In this document: positions 54,070-64,000 of the stretch, piece after piece | Numbering within the stretch: position 1 is the stretch's first letter | Layout of the letters: every line of letters begins with the position of its first letter | NCBI GenBank assembly: GCA_963556195.1 | Contig: OY744529.1 | Coordinates: 65,552,580 to 65,616,579 of the forward strand | From: Sepiola atlantica | Lineage: Eukaryota; Mollusca; Cephalopoda; Sepiida; Sepiolidae | Direction: 5' to 3' | Length of the DNA stretch: 64,000 nucleotides | Notes under the pieces: generated by a model | Databases searched by the model: none | What the model was told of the DNA's origin: nothing | What the model saw: the letters and a program-made list of their open reading frames with translations, nothing else | Position numbers and translations under genes: made by a program

Positions 54070-54098
54070 CACTCATCCTAACCCTAACCCGTTGTTAG
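54070..54098. other. Short telomere-type hairpin
   Basis: CCTAACCCTAACCC, a GTTG loop and TTAGGGTTAA form an inverted pair of TTAGGG-type words. Too short for a telomere. Either chance or an interstitial scar. Confidence 0.4.
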
Positions 54099-54502
54099 GG
54101 TTAATGGGCAGATCACATATCGGAAGAGCATCCGTTTTTTGATTTGATCACTTGTTTCTGTTACGTACCTAACTTCCCGTGGCGAGAGAAAATGACTACT
54201 TTGTTCAGAACCCATATTTACGACGACTTAACTCTTAAATGCTTTGTGTTTCAAATATGACATATTCCAACAAAATGCCTATTTAATATAATATTCAACA
54301 AAAATGTGTCAAAGTGCAACTTGGTTCACATCTGCAACGAGCATGTTGGCAAGTGTGAGTAGGTATTAGTATGATGTTGCATCAGCCCACTCGCTAAATA
54401 AGTAACCAGTGTCTTTATCTCAAACCAATACAGAAATAAAGCATTTGAGTGTTAAAATGCTTAAATATATTTTTAATGCACATATGTCACAAATGAGTAT
54501 TG
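54099..54502. other. No recognised feature
   Basis: Spacer between two inverted F1 copies. Confidence 0.4.
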
Positions 54503-54832
54503 ATTTACTCCTCTCCAGGAGTTAGGCACAAGGCCAGTTTTTATCTTATTCCCACAAGTAAGATGTGACCCAAGGTCGGGTCGGGAAAGTGGGGTTTAAA
54601 AATTGCCTGGGTAGTCTCGTCGGCATTCACCGGCAGGGGCGCCTCAGGCAGTAAGCAATACACTTACTCCTCCCCAAAGAGGGGAGGCGAAGCCTGGGAG
54701 GGTGGACCCCATAGAACTGCACAGGACAGACCCATAGACCGGCGTAAATCAAGCCCCGAAGGCTAAGACAATACCAGTCTATAGGGTGCAGTATCCATCG
54801 GAACAGATACTACACTTCGATCTTAGCCAAAA
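54503..54832 (-). mobile_element. U2-headed SINE F1, small deletion
   Basis: On the minus strand: head TTTGGCTAAGATCGAAGTGT, body CCTGTGCAGTTCTATGGGGT, CTGCCTGAGGCGCCCCTGCC, tail CTGGCCTTGTGCCTAACTCC. The AAGCCAGCG...CTGGCC block is deleted, as in the copy at 48.4 kb, so the two share a subfamily trait. Confidence 0.88.
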
Positions 54833-55011
54833 AAAGAAAATAAATTGTTTTTTTTACTAATTTCTCAACTGTATTTTCTTTAAATGATGACCAGGTACAG
54901 TATCTCTTTTGTTCGATTTTCATTGCATTTTTTTAAAAAGAGATAGAGAATGAAACATGATTATTGAATAATGTATGCCAGTTAAAGTGTATTATTGATA
55001 TTTCTAATTAA

Positions 55012-55215
55012 AATCAATCGTAAAAAATGAAATTCGAATCTTTCTTAAAGAAAGACATAATATTGTCTATTGATAGAATAGTGCGGCGGTAAGAAGTAAT
55101 CTGTCTGACTTCGCGTTTGTTTGATGATTCACGTGAGCCGCATTCCCCCCCCCCCCGTGTTCTTTTATCACGGAAGACCGCAAGTTGCCGAACGGTAATT
55201 TGGCTCACGTTTCCA
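55012..55215. repeat. Dispersed repeat D, copy 1
   Basis: TTCTTAAAGAAAGACATAAT, ATTGATAGAATAGTGCGGCG, GTAAGAAGTAATCTGTCTGA, GATGATTCACGTGAGCCGCA and CACGGAAGACCGCAAGTTGC recur in order at 63.69-63.9 kb. Class unknown. Short frames in both copies encode FDDSR...KxASxRxVI-like text, but the reading frame differs in between, so coding is unproven. Confidence 0.75.
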
Positions 55216-55384
55216 CCATCGGGTAAAAGCTATCAAAAACAAAAATTGCCTATCCTATCATGCCTTACCTCCTCCAAAATGATAGGGGGATGCGTTTATG
55301 GCCGATTGTCTGCGGTGCGTTCTACCGGAAAATGCTGAGCAGGCAATTTTTATATGTAATTTGTTACTGGGCGTTAGCGTTCTT
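55216..55384. other. Possible F1-like remnant
   Basis: AAAATTGCC, ATTGTCTGCGGTGCGTTCTA and GAGCAGGCAATTTTTATA loosely resemble F1 words. Too diverged to call. Confidence 0.25.
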
Positions 55385-55470
55385 GTGATGTTCATAAATT
55401 GGCCTCACCCCACATTAACCCCGACTTAATTCCACATCCAGCCCTCGTGGAGAGACAGGTAAATCAACAA
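55385..55470 (+). mobile_element. F2 SINE tail fragment
   Basis: CACCCCACATTAACCCCGAC and AGCCCTCGTGGAGAGACAGG then TAAATC parallel the F2 tail. Confidence 0.6.
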
Positions 55471-55559
55471 GCTAAATCACAAAGTTGTTTACCTACACAC
55501 TACAAATAATTTACATTCATTTATTTCCGGATTAGTAGCTCTTATTTACTTGCACTTCA

Positions 55560-55805
55560 CTGCAGCAAAATGTGGCACAAGACTGCAAGGAGGAGAGAAC
55601 TATCTCCCATGAGGGCAGGGGTAATTCGGGTTCGGTACCAAAATAGCTATCAACGGACCCGTCGGCATTACTCACTAGGGGCGCCTGAGGCGGTCAGCAA
55701 TAAACCAACCCTTACTCCTGAAGGAGAAAATAATGTCCGAGAAGGTACAGCTTGGACAGCTGAACCATACGTCATCCGACAAAAAAGAATCGGATGCTGA
55801 TACGA
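55560..55805 (-). mobile_element. F1-related diverged copy
   Basis: On + strand: GTGGCACAAGACTGC, CCCGTCGGCATTACTCACTA, GGGGCGCCTGAGGCGGTCAG and CAATAAACC follow the inverted F1 body. No U2 head follows. Confidence 0.6.
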
Positions 55806-56309
55806 CCGTCTCTAGATTTTCGTATGGATTGCCGAGGCCGGATCCTCGGTTTGGTATGAAAACAGAAATAAGTCAGCAAACAAATCATCGCAATTCCTAT
55901 AATTTAACACCCCAATCTATACGTCTTTTTTCATGGAAATCGTTCCAGACAAGGCATGAAGCCACTTGATGTAAAGAGCTAAAAAATTACCACTTCAAGA
56001 TCAAAACTAGCCAACGATAAGTGTTAGATAGATGGATTCCTTCCCCTTTATCAGAAACATCGCTCATGAAATGTGAGGACTAAAGGACAAAATAAGTAAA
56101 GCGAGAGTTACGAAGCTGCGGAAAGTAAACGCAAGTTAGTCACTTTCTACTCTCCGACTTTACGTGTACTATTTTTACTGACCAAAGTTGCTATCTAGTT
56201 GCTTCCCACGAGGACTTGATGTGACACAAGGCCGACTTAATGTGTAGATTCAGTTAGAAAGGATGAAAGAAATCCTCAATCCCCTCGACATTCCCTCGTA
56301 AACAGCGGC
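55806..56309. other. Unassigned; possible F2 scar near 56190
   Basis: CTAGTTGCTTCCCACGAGGA and TGACACAAGGCCGACTTAAT at 56195-56245 look like a decayed inverted F2 tail. The remainder is unrecognised. Confidence 0.35.
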
Positions 56310-56565
56310 GTGCAGAGGGGAGGGGCGACGTACAGTGCATCCAAGTTAGGGGGAGGGCATCCAAACTATCTCTCTTTTTCATAATATTTCTCTGTACTAT
56401 GACTTATACTTTAATTTTTGAGTTATGCAATCAAGGAGTTGCCCCCGGGCATCACCAGGGCATCACCAGACCTCTACACGCCGCTGATCACAAGTGAGTT
56501 GTTCCCAGTGAGAACTCCTCAGGCGACAGTCAATAAGCCTGTCCCCTCATCCATTGGTGAAATTG
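56310..56565 (-). mobile_element. Composite repeat, second copy of 19.2-19.7 kb unit
   Basis: CATCCAAACTATCTCTCTTT, CATAATATTTCTCTGTACTA and TGCAATCAAGGAGTTGCCCC match blocks flanking the F1-related copy at 19.2-19.7 kb. ACTCCTCAGGCGACAGTCAA is a degenerate F1 block. Confidence 0.55.
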
Positions 56566-56884
56566 GGGAAATGTTGCTCAGTAGGATGGTCGTAAAGACT
56601 GAGAGGTTTGTTTCTAGTCTTGCAATGGCGACAAGTTTAGACACAAGATCAGTTTATAGTGAGAACCCCACTCCCCCGCCGAAAAAAGCTGTATTCTGTT
56701 CCAGCTGCAAAAATAACCTGAACAGTCATATCAGAATTCTTTCACAAATAAGGGCACTTCCGAGGACAAGAATAGGGGACGAAAGCAATATCACCCTTCA
56801 CCGCTTTCAAAAGGTAAAGGCAATCGCTCGGAAGATGATCTTTTCATGCAGAACATGTACTACACTTTGAATTAGTTATTCGAA
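56566..56884. other. Unassigned, with decayed U2-like motif
   Basis: TGCAGAACATGTACTACACT then TTGAATT at 56840-56865 resembles an inverted U2-like head. The 150-residue frame at 56418-56870 spans repeat-derived sequence and is not a credible gene. Confidence 0.35.
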
Positions 56885-57130
56885 AAATAGATATTATTCA
56901 TTCATGAATTAGGCACAAGGCCATCAAAAATGTGGGGTAATTGTGTGGGGGTGGTCGCTTGTCAACTTCTGGCTATCATACTCATAACTAGACGCATTTT
57001 GACCCATTCGACCAAGCACTATTCCTTTCATTCTTTCATAATATGCCCATCACATTCAGTTCTCCACTCACCAAAATACCACATTTACTCAAAAGAATAT
57101 TTTATTTAAAAGATTCCCAACGTTTTTAAA
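56885..57130 (-). mobile_element. Family F3 repeat body
   Basis: On +: ATGAATTAGGCACAAGGCCA, GACGCATTTTGACCCATTCG, ACCAAGCACTATTCCTTTCA and ACCAAAATACCACATTTACT. Same order as the inverted F3 copy at 44.1-44.4 kb, and shares TTAGGCACAAGGCCA with the F1 tail. Confidence 0.6.
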
Positions 57131-58065
57131 TCAATGATATTTACAAAATATATTTACAATTTGATAAAAAATGATGGAGAGTGATACAACAAAAACAAAC
57201 AAAGTAAACAAATAAAATTAGGAGAAGGTTAGTAATACTCTCCCAACCCTTTCTAAGAGTAGACTGCCTACTGTTTTCCGTTTTTGTTATTTGAAAAAAA
57301 TAGGTCGATCTCTAAATGGGAGTAGGATTTACTCGGGAGGAAACAAAACAGGGTAGTGTTTGAGAGTTGATGGTGTTCTTCCAAAATAAAATTTAAAAAA
57401 CAACAATTTGAGGAGGCCAACGGGCAATATAAAAGTGGAAAGTTTTAGAGTGGGATGACAAGAACATCACGAAAGAAAGAATAGAAATCGTTAGTAAGAC
57501 CCTTCCAACTCTTTCTAAAAAATAGACTGCCCACTGTTTCCGATTTGTTAAGAACTGAAAACAAGCAAGTCGATCTCTAAATGGTAGTGGAGTTTGGGAG
57601 TAGATGATGTCCTTCCATGATAAAAAAAAGGCCGATGGCAATATTAAAGTGGCAAGTGGACACTACACTTTGATCATAGCTCAAAAGCTGGATAAAAAAA
57701 GCTTTATATTACATTTTGCTACTAGGGGTTGGTATTACATTCGTCGCGCTCTGATTTCTGTTTCTTTTCTTTTTTATAGTAGAGAGGACTAATAATAAGT
57801 CAGAAGACTAAATTCATCGTATGATGCCTCGTCATCAATATGACTACGATACCGTGTAATTGTTACCCGTCAAACATGTATTTATATAAAAAAGTACTAA
57901 AAAACTTGTGTGTTTCTTCACCTCTCCGACACACTAGCTGACTCTAAACAGGTACTAACACAGCATGTCCTATTCACTCGTTCCTTTTCCCAATGTGTTA
58001 CTCTTCTTTCCTTCTCCTATTGGCTTCTCATCGTCCAGCAGGTTTTGTTTTCTTTAGCTACATCT
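57131..58065. other. Unassigned; tandem-like 250-bp similarity
   Basis: GTAGACTGCCTACTGTTTTC, GTCGATCTCTAAATGGGAGT (57255-57320) recurs as ATAGACTGCCCACTGTTTCC, GTCGATCTCTAAATGGTAGT (57525-57590), so a 270-bp unit is duplicated here. A decayed inverted U2-like head, CACTACACTTTGATCATAGC then TCAAAAGCTGG, follows at 57660-57690. Confidence 0.55.
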
Positions 58066-59515
58066 AAAATAACATTGCTATTGATTCTAATCTTGATGTA
58101 AATAAAACGATGCTCTTGAGTTAAGGATTAATAAGAAATGACCATGTTATTGAGCTTAGTGTTCAACTAAAATGACAACATTGTTGAACTCAAGATTTAT
58201 ATAAAATGCTAATGCTATAAAAACAAGCATCTATCTATAATGATAGTGCTAGTAAAAATGATAATGCTACTGAACTTAGGATTAATTAAAAATTACATTG
58301 AGCTTAGATGTCATCTAAAATGGCAACGCTATTTAGCTTAGGTTTAATCTAAAATAGAATTTGCTATTTAGGTAAGGTTTCATCTAAAATGGCATTGCTA
58401 TTGGGCTTAGGTTTCATCCAAAATAGAAATGTTATTGAGCTAAGCTTCCACCTTAAATTAAAATACTATTAAGCTTAAGTTTCATCGTAAATGGCAATGT
58501 TATTGAGCTTAGAGTTCATCTAAAATTGCAATGCAATTTGCCTTAGGTTTAATCTAAAATGACAATGTTATTAAGCTTAGGTTTCATAGTAAATGACAAT
58601 GTTATTGAGCTTAGAGTTCATCTAAAATTGCAATGCAATTTACCTTAGGTTTAATTTAAAATGACAATGCTGTTAAGCTTGGGTTTAATATAAAATAACT
58701 ATTCTATTAGCTACAGTTTCATCTAAACTTGCAATGCCTTTAAGATTAAGTTTCCTGTAAAATGGCAATACTATTGAGCTTAGTTTTCATCTAAAATTGT
58801 AGTGCTATTGAGTTAAGGCTTGATTTAATGTGGCAATGCTATTTAGCTTAGGTTTCATCTAAAATGGAATGCTATTAAGCTTAGGTTTAATTTAAAATAA
58901 CTATTCTATTAAGCTAAAGTTTCATCTAAAATTGCAATGCCTTTAAGATTAAGTTTTCTGTAAAATGGGAATACTATTGAACTTAGTTTTCATTTGAAAT
59001 TGTAGTGCTAGTGAGTTAAGCCTTATTTAATGTGGCAATGCTATTTAGCTTAGATTTCCTCTAAATTGGCAATGATATTGAGCTTAGGTTTCATCTAAAA
59101 TTGCAATGCTATTTCGCGTATGTTTCATCTAAAATGGCAGTGCTATTGAGGGTTAAATTAAAATAGTAATGCTATTGAGCTTAGGTTTAAAATAAGATAA
59201 TAATGCTATTGAACGTTGGTTTTATCTAAAATTGCAGGACTATTGAGCTTAGGTGTCATCTAAAATTTCAATGCTATCGCGCTTAGGTTTCATCTATTGA
59301 TATTTGGATTGTATTTGAACTGAAATAAAACTGCTTTGAACTTTGCGTTTATCTAAAATGTAAACGCTCTTGAGTTTAGTGTTTATCTAAAAGGCCAGTG
59401 ACATTAAACTAAAGCTCCATCGGAAATATCGATGCGTTTGAGCTTAGGTCACATCCGAAATGACTATTCCCCTGAGTTCAGTATACATCTAAATAACAAT
59501 GCTAGAAAAAGTAGG
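58066..59515 (+). repeat. Degenerate minisatellite, unit about 33-38 bp, 1.4 kb
   Basis: About 40 units of the type GCTATTGAGCTTAGGTTTCA then TCTAAAATGGCAAT. Units differ by substitutions and small indels. A higher-order period is visible: two longer blocks near 58690-58840 and 58890-59050 repeat the same unit order (TTAGCTA-AGTTTCATCTAA, CTTTAAGATTAAGTTT). Frames are broken throughout, so it is non-coding. Confidence 0.93.
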
Positions 59516-59819
59516 GTAACTCTAAAATTCAAATTCTATTGTTTTTAGATTTCCATAAATACGGTTTTTAAATGTTTTAAGTTTTCTGTTTTCTTATAAG
59601 CGGAGACGGGTGTTACTAAACCAATCTGATATAGGTTTTCGGATTAATCATAACCACAAAGTTTATGATTAAAAATAAGTATCTCGTAAATAAACAGTGT
59701 ATTTATTTAGATACAAAATTACCCTGGGACTTCAGAATAGATGCCGCATTGTGGATTGCAGTGGATTTGACCCAAACGCGTATGTGTGGGTGTCGCTTGA
59801 TTGTCTCAACTGCGACAAA
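59516..59819. other. No recognised feature
   Basis: AT-rich spacer. Confidence 0.35.
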
Positions 59820-59951
59820 ACTAAACAAATCTCTCTCCCCTCTCTCTTTCTCTCTTTCTATATATATCTTTCTCTTTCTCTCTCTCCCTCTCTCTCTCTC
59901 TTTCTTTCTCTCTTTCTCTCTCTCTCTCTTTCTCTGTCTCCCTCTCTCTTA
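59820..59951. repeat. (CT)n microsatellite
   Basis: CTCT/CTTT units. The Ser/Leu/Phe-rich frames are artefacts. Confidence 0.95.
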
Positions 59952-61283
59952 TATAAACATTTCGCATTCCCCGTTTTCCAGCAAATTATTTTGAAAATTC
60001 TAACAGCGATAAAATAAAATTCCGACACCAACTTTAGTTAGTTTTTAATTTCTTTCTAATCTAATTCTTTCCTGTCGGTTTCAAATTCCCTTAACACCCG
60101 ATCTCTATTTTGGGTTAAATTTTGTAATTCTAAAATTATGTGTGTTCGAATTGTATTTTAAAATTCGTAGTTTTTTAATTTCTATGTTTCATCATCACTA
60201 TTGCTTTGAAACAATTATCCTCATTCTTTTGTTTGTTCTACCTTACAACATTACAAATAGACACTTACTTGATAACCAGTGTAATTATAGATTGCAAGAC
60301 AAAAAGGCACTAAACAAAAACAAACTTGTAAAAAATCACCACAAATTAAAAAAATGGGCAAAAGCTCACTACAGTCAAAATAATTTAAATGAAAAAAATA
60401 TAAAATGTATATTTTAACCTTTAAAAGTTTATAATCTAATGTATAAATTAAAGTCGTTCGATTTTTCAAACTTAAACCTAAATAGCAAGGCAGCAGAAAA
60501 AATCGATATTTGATTCTACCTAGCCCTTTTCTTTTGTTTGACGTTGGTACATAGATTAAAAAGAATACATTTTAATTCGATTTATTTCCTTTGAAAATAC
60601 TAATATTTTTGAACGGAGGCTATCTACTTTTTTAGCAGTAAATGTAAATTGCAGATGGAAGCCATTTTTGCAAACAACATCAAATCTCGCTATATTACTA
60701 AATAGTCACGATAATACAACCTTTGTTTATTTATTACAAATAAATAACTTTTTTTTTAATTGTCCTAATTTGATTCCGATATAACGTCACGCGAAAACTA
60801 ATACGTAATATATTGCAAGTTTTAAATTTTTATGTCGATTCAAGGCACGTGACAAAAGACCCACTCTCAACGCCTGGTTGTTAGTGATTAACATTAATCA
60901 TGAATGCAATGCTTATTTCTTAGTTTGAATGCAAAACGCGATAAACGCCATTTTTAAAAATCACGAAACTATCACTACAAAAAGTGGCACCCCCTAACAT
61001 TAGGTTTTACATAATAGGATACCGACATAATTTGTGTTTGCTTTCAATTAAAATAAGCTTTTAGTCGAAGTCTAGAATTAATATATTCGTCTTTTTATTG
61101 TTTGAGGTCTCAATTTTAACAAACAGGATTTATCGCATTTTGCATTCGAACTGTTCATATCTTAGTCTCTATTGACAGATTACCAGTATTGAAATATACA
61201 CAATTTACCGACCGTTACTTATTTTAACAAAAATTACAATTTCTACTAACGGAATGGCTAATATATAAGATATCTGTTTCAGA
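59952..61283. other. Unassigned; weak inverted pair
   Basis: TTGAATGCAAAACGCGATAA (60924) and TTATCGCATTTTGCATTCGA (61131) form inverted arms of about 25 bp around 180 bp, possibly a small MITE. Otherwise AT-rich with no recognised gene. Confidence 0.4.
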
Positions 61284-62064
61284 ATATTTGAGATGAGGAT
61301 TAATAATTTGGATTATTTGGATTATTCGGACTACTGTTCTTATTTTGGATGTTATTCTCACAACGTTTCGGCCGATTTAACCTCCAACCTTCTTCAGATG
61401 TGTCTTGTCGAACTCGGGGATCTCTACCGAATTTTGGAGGGAACCCTTTATTTAATCTACGGGTGTATTTAGCTCTCAATTCTTCAGACATGATCGGGTA
61501 GAAGTCTTAAGTAATTCGTATTGTGTTCTGAGTATCGTAAACCTCCAGAAGACTGTCACATTGAACTTTTTTACTTAGCACTTATATCCGTTACGCCACA
61601 GGTCCTTTTAAAGACCGAGTTCGACATACAGATTCCCGAGTTCGACAAGATGCACCCGAAGAAGGTCAGGGGTTTTATTTACTCCTCCCCGGGAGTTAGG
61701 CACAAGGCCAGTTTTATCTTACTCCCACAAGTAAGATGTGACCCAAGATCGGGTCGAGAAAGTGGGGTTTTAAAAGCCAGCGCTCGAGAGGTGAGCACTC
61801 TGGCCATTTAAAAATTGCCTGGGCAGCCCCGTCGGCATTCCCCGGTAGGGGCGCCTCAGACAGTAAGCAATAAACTTACTCCTCCCCAAAGAGGGGAGGC
61901 AAAGCCTGGGAGGGTGGACCTCCTAGAACTGCACAGGACAGGCGTGCAGTACCCATCGGAACAGATACTACACTTTGATCTTAAGAGGTTACATCGATCA
62001 AAACGTTGTGAGGATAACATGCAAAATGAGAACAGGAGTTCGAATGATCCCAATAATACATATA
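61284..62064. mobile_element. S1 SINE inverted pair, third instance, with F1 inside
   Basis: The left member (61284-61612, minus) is nearly complete: tail TTGGATTATTCGGACTACTG, CACAACGTTTCGGCCGATTT, B-box region degraded, end CCGTTACGCCACAGGTCCTT. The right member (61613-61673 plus 61986-62064) resumes GACCGAGTTCGACATACAGA, CCGAGTTCGACAAGATGCAC, then after F1 AGGTTACATCGATCAAAACG and ATGAGAACAGGAGTTCGAAT. F1 interrupts it at the GAAGGTC/AGGTTACATC junction. Confidence 0.8.
61674..61985 (-). mobile_element. U2-headed SINE F1, deletion subfamily
   Basis: On the minus strand the head CTTAAGATCAAAGTGTAGTA is cut short. It then runs TCTGTTCCGATGGGTACTGC, ACGCCTGTCCTGTGCAGTTC (the 65-bp deletion), the full body, and the tail CTCCCGGGGAGGAGTAAAT. 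It shares the deletion and the CTCGAGCGCTGGC variant with 49341-49645. A short imperfect duplication (AGGGGTT/AGAGGTT) flanks it. Confidence 0.9.
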
Positions 62065-62449
62065 TGATATTTATTATAACTTAAAAAAGAAAGAACGAAA
62101 TAAAAATGATAGTAAAAAGATTCCCGGACAACGCCGAGTGGTTCATGATTTTTAACAGTTTTTTTTATTTCCTTAGAAATTTTTACTTTCATTTAAACTA
62201 TATGTTGAATCATTAATGAAAACTCTCGAATTTAGTGATTTTTGATTGGAGTTTTATGTGTGTTTAGAGGCGATAAAGCAATCTTTTCACACAACGATTA
62301 ACCTTTATTAATCATAAATATCGCTAGCATATTTTCGGGTATCTCGTGAATAACTATTGCATTTTAAAGAAAGATGACCTCAAAGATACTGCATGAATCA
62401 TGAGTATTAAATAAAGTATGCCGATTATACTGTATTATTTTTTGGACTC
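62065..62449. other. Mostly unassigned; Helentron-like end at 62121
   Basis: TTCCCGGACAACGCCGAGTG at 62121-62140 is an inverted relative of the CCCGGCGTTGCCCGG end at 46.23 kb. The rest is AT-rich. Confidence 0.4.
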
Positions 62450-62818
62450 ACTCGGAGTTCTCACAAAGGTCATCATTAATGATTACTCAGTACTAATAAC
62501 TGGTGGTGCTCCCTGGAGTCTGAGTGACAACAAATCTCCCCAGATTTACAGTTCTCTCCATCTCTTTCTATAACCTTTGCAAATTACTTTGCGTTATCGC
62601 AACAGCCGATACCATTAATTTCTCGCTGGCAACGACCATTGGTTTTCACTGGAATTTGGGTGGCAATAAGCCTCCCCAAGGTCCCAGGCAGTCTTCGTAC
62701 TCATCCAGTGGAGGTCTGGTTAGTGCTCTCCCTCCTTGGTCCTATCATCCTCCTTGAACCGTCACGACTATTTTGTGCGGTATCAGCCGAGGCTGGTTAG
62801 TATTTGTAGTTTATGTGG
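62450..62818. repeat. Dispersed repeat C, copy 1
   Basis: GGAGTTCTCACAAAGGTCAT, CCCTGGAGTCTGAGTGACAA, TTGCGTTATCGCAACAGCCG, CCTCCTTGAACCGTC and GGTATCAGCCGAGGCTGGTT recur in order at 63.1-63.44 kb, and in part (inverted) at 50.9-51.1 kb. Each copy abuts trinucleotide repeats. It may be the 3' end of a LINE or SINE. It is not coding in a conserved frame. Confidence 0.8.
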
Positions 62819-62824
62819 GTAGAT

Positions 62825-62825
<1 letters not shown>

Positions 62826-62894
<69 letters not shown>

Positions 62895-62936
62895 CTACTA
62901 CTACTACTACTACTACTACAAGAAGAAGAAGAAGAA
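62826..62936 (+). repeat. (ATC)n (ACT)n (AAG)n compound microsatellite
   Basis: About 22 ATC, nine ACT and six AAG units. His and Tyr homopolymer frames are artefacts. Confidence 0.98.
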
Positions 62937-63010
62937 GTGTACACTCTCCGTCAGAAATTAAGGGAAAAAGGTGTACTTCGCCAATGTTCGCACTCGGTAT
63001 TTATCTAAAT
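62937..63010 (+). repeat. 75-bp module, second copy
   Basis: GTACACTCTCCGTCAGAAAT, TAAGGGAAAAAGGTGTACTT and CGCCAATGTTCGCACTCGGT. Inverted copy at 42890-42962. Here it is bracketed by trinucleotide repeats on both sides. Confidence 0.9.
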
Positions 63011-63021
63011 ATATTACAAAA

Positions 63022-63096
63022 TCATTATTATTATTACTACTACTATTACTACTGCTACTATTACTACTACTACTACTACTACTACTACTACAACAA
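63022..63096 (+). repeat. (ATT)n/(ACT)n microsatellite
   Basis: Irregular ATT then ACT units ending in ACAACAACTAACTAACTA. Confidence 0.95.
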
Positions 63097-63440
63097 CTAA
63101 CTAACTAGGAGCATTCACACAGGTCATCATCATTGATTATGAACTGATAATAACCGGTGGTGTTCCCTGGAGTCTGAGTGACAAGTCTCCCCAGATGTCC
63201 AGTACTCTCCATCTCTTTCGATAGCCATAACAAATGATTTTGCGTTATCGCAACAGCCGCTTACCATTTAATTCTCGCTGACAGCTGGCATCGTTAGCAA
63301 TAAGCTTCCCAAGATCCCAATACTCTCCGCACTCTTTTAGTGGACGTCTCGTTAGATCTCTTCCTCCTCGGTCTTACAATCCTCCTTGGCCTTTTACAAC
63401 TATTTTGTGTGGTATCAGCCTAGGCTGGTGTCATTTCTTT
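63097..63440. repeat. Dispersed repeat C, copy 2
   Basis: AGGAGCATTCACACAGGTCA, CCCTGGAGTCTGAGTGACAA, TTGCGTTATCGCAACAGCCG and GGTATCAGCCTAGGCTGG. Roughly 80% like copy 1. A short further piece (GTTCGTAGTTTACGTGGGTT, GGAGTTCTCACACAAGTCAT) lies at 63560-63665. Confidence 0.8.
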
Positions 63441-63684
63441 TTTTTTGGGGGGGGGAGCAGTTTACCAGATTTCTTGCTGTGTCAGTTCCCTCGGGTCCAA
63501 CTGGGGTTCCGTCCATTTTTTGGTTTTATTTCTGTTGCAACTTCGATGTGATTGGTTAGTGTTCGTAGTTTACGTGGGTTGCTGTCCGCATTCGAGATCA
63601 TTATTACTATTATTTGCACTTACTAGGAGTTCTCACACAAGTCATTGTCAGTGATTGCTCACTCATATAAATTATTACTATTAT
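63441..63684. other. Repeat C fragments and spacer
   Basis: A G run at 63447-63456, then unrecognised text, then partial C words at 63560-63665. Confidence 0.45.
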
Positions 63685-63910
63685 TTCTAATAAAGATCAA
63701 TGTTAAGAAATGAAACCGATTATTTCTTAAAGAAAAACAAATGATTGCTCATTGATAGAATAGTGTCGCGGTAAGAAATAGTTTGTCTGACTTTGCGTCC
63801 GTTTGACGATTCACGCGGGTCGCATTCCTCTCGCCTCACGTTGTGTTCTGTGACACGGAAGGCCGCAAGTCGTCGAATAGTGATTTGTCTCGAATCAGTC
63901 GCCGGACACA
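63685..63910. repeat. Dispersed repeat D, copy 2
   Basis: TTTCTTAAAGAAAAACAAAT, ATTGATAGAATAGTGTCGCG, GTAAGAAATAGTTTGTCTGA, TTGACGATTCACGCGGGTCG and CACGGAAGGCCGCAAGTCGT match 55012-55215 in order. Confidence 0.75.
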
Positions 63911-64000
63911 AGGTTTCAAAAAAAAAGTCTCAACACAGTTGTCATATAACAATCGATATGTTCATATACGGACGTCAATATAATTAGTATGAGATAAAAC

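Noticed and set aside
56418..56870. 150-residue open frame as a gene
   Set aside because: It overlaps composite F1-related repeat sequence and has no recognisable domain or conserved frame in the sister locus at 19.2-19.7 kb.

Overview
This looks like intergenic or deep intronic DNA from an AT-rich invertebrate animal genome. I cannot support any intact host protein-coding exon, tRNA, rRNA or other functional RNA gene in the 64 kb. The open reading frames are short, and most come from microsatellites or decayed transposons. The organism is probably a lophotrochozoan, and a mollusc (cephalopod or gastropod) is my best guess. The grounds are very long (TA)n and GA/TA tracts, Penelope-like elements, tRNA-derived SINEs, tandem-core elements resembling bivalve 'pearl' or Helentron-type repeats, and a short TTAGGG motif. 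This assignment is inference.

Layout. 0-5.5 kb: a foldback-like element with minisatellite arms, a pearl-like element (R1) and a long inverted-repeat element. 5.5-15.4 kb: fragments of three non-LTR retrotransposons, a 5'-truncated Penelope-like element with reverse transcriptase and GIY-YIG endonuclease coding remnants and an almost textbook hammerhead ribozyme just downstream, and the first copies of a SINE group whose 5' end is the 5' end of U2 snRNA. 15-29 kb: tRNA-derived SINEs (S1, S2), more R1 copies separated by (TA)n, and several minisatellites. 29-34 kb: a non-LTR retrotransposon nested inside a second Penelope-like element, plus further LINE tails. 34-42 kb: tandem-core elements, a tRNA-headed SINE ending in a hammerhead core, a 155-bp-arm palindrome and a nearly identical 269-bp direct repeat. 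42-64 kb: a dense field of U2-headed SINEs (families F1, F2, F3), trinucleotide arrays, foldback elements, a 1.4-kb degenerate minisatellite and paired copies of two other dispersed repeats.

The most striking system is the U2-headed SINE group. At least three element bodies share a head matching U2 snRNA (GGCCTTTTGGCTAAGATCAA then GTGTAGTATCTGTTC, which includes the branch-point-pairing GTAGTA). F1 and F2 also share a 3' tail ending in a small GC hairpin and TAAAT. One F1 copy sits inside an F2 copy and is bounded by a perfect 16-bp target-site duplication, so the U2 5' end really is the element's 5' end and the unit moved by retrotransposition. A second theme is hammerhead-like sequence attached to retroelements. 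A third is the repeated occurrence of the S1 SINE as head-to-head inverted pairs. U2 and ribozyme comparisons are from memory of the canonical sequences; no search was run.
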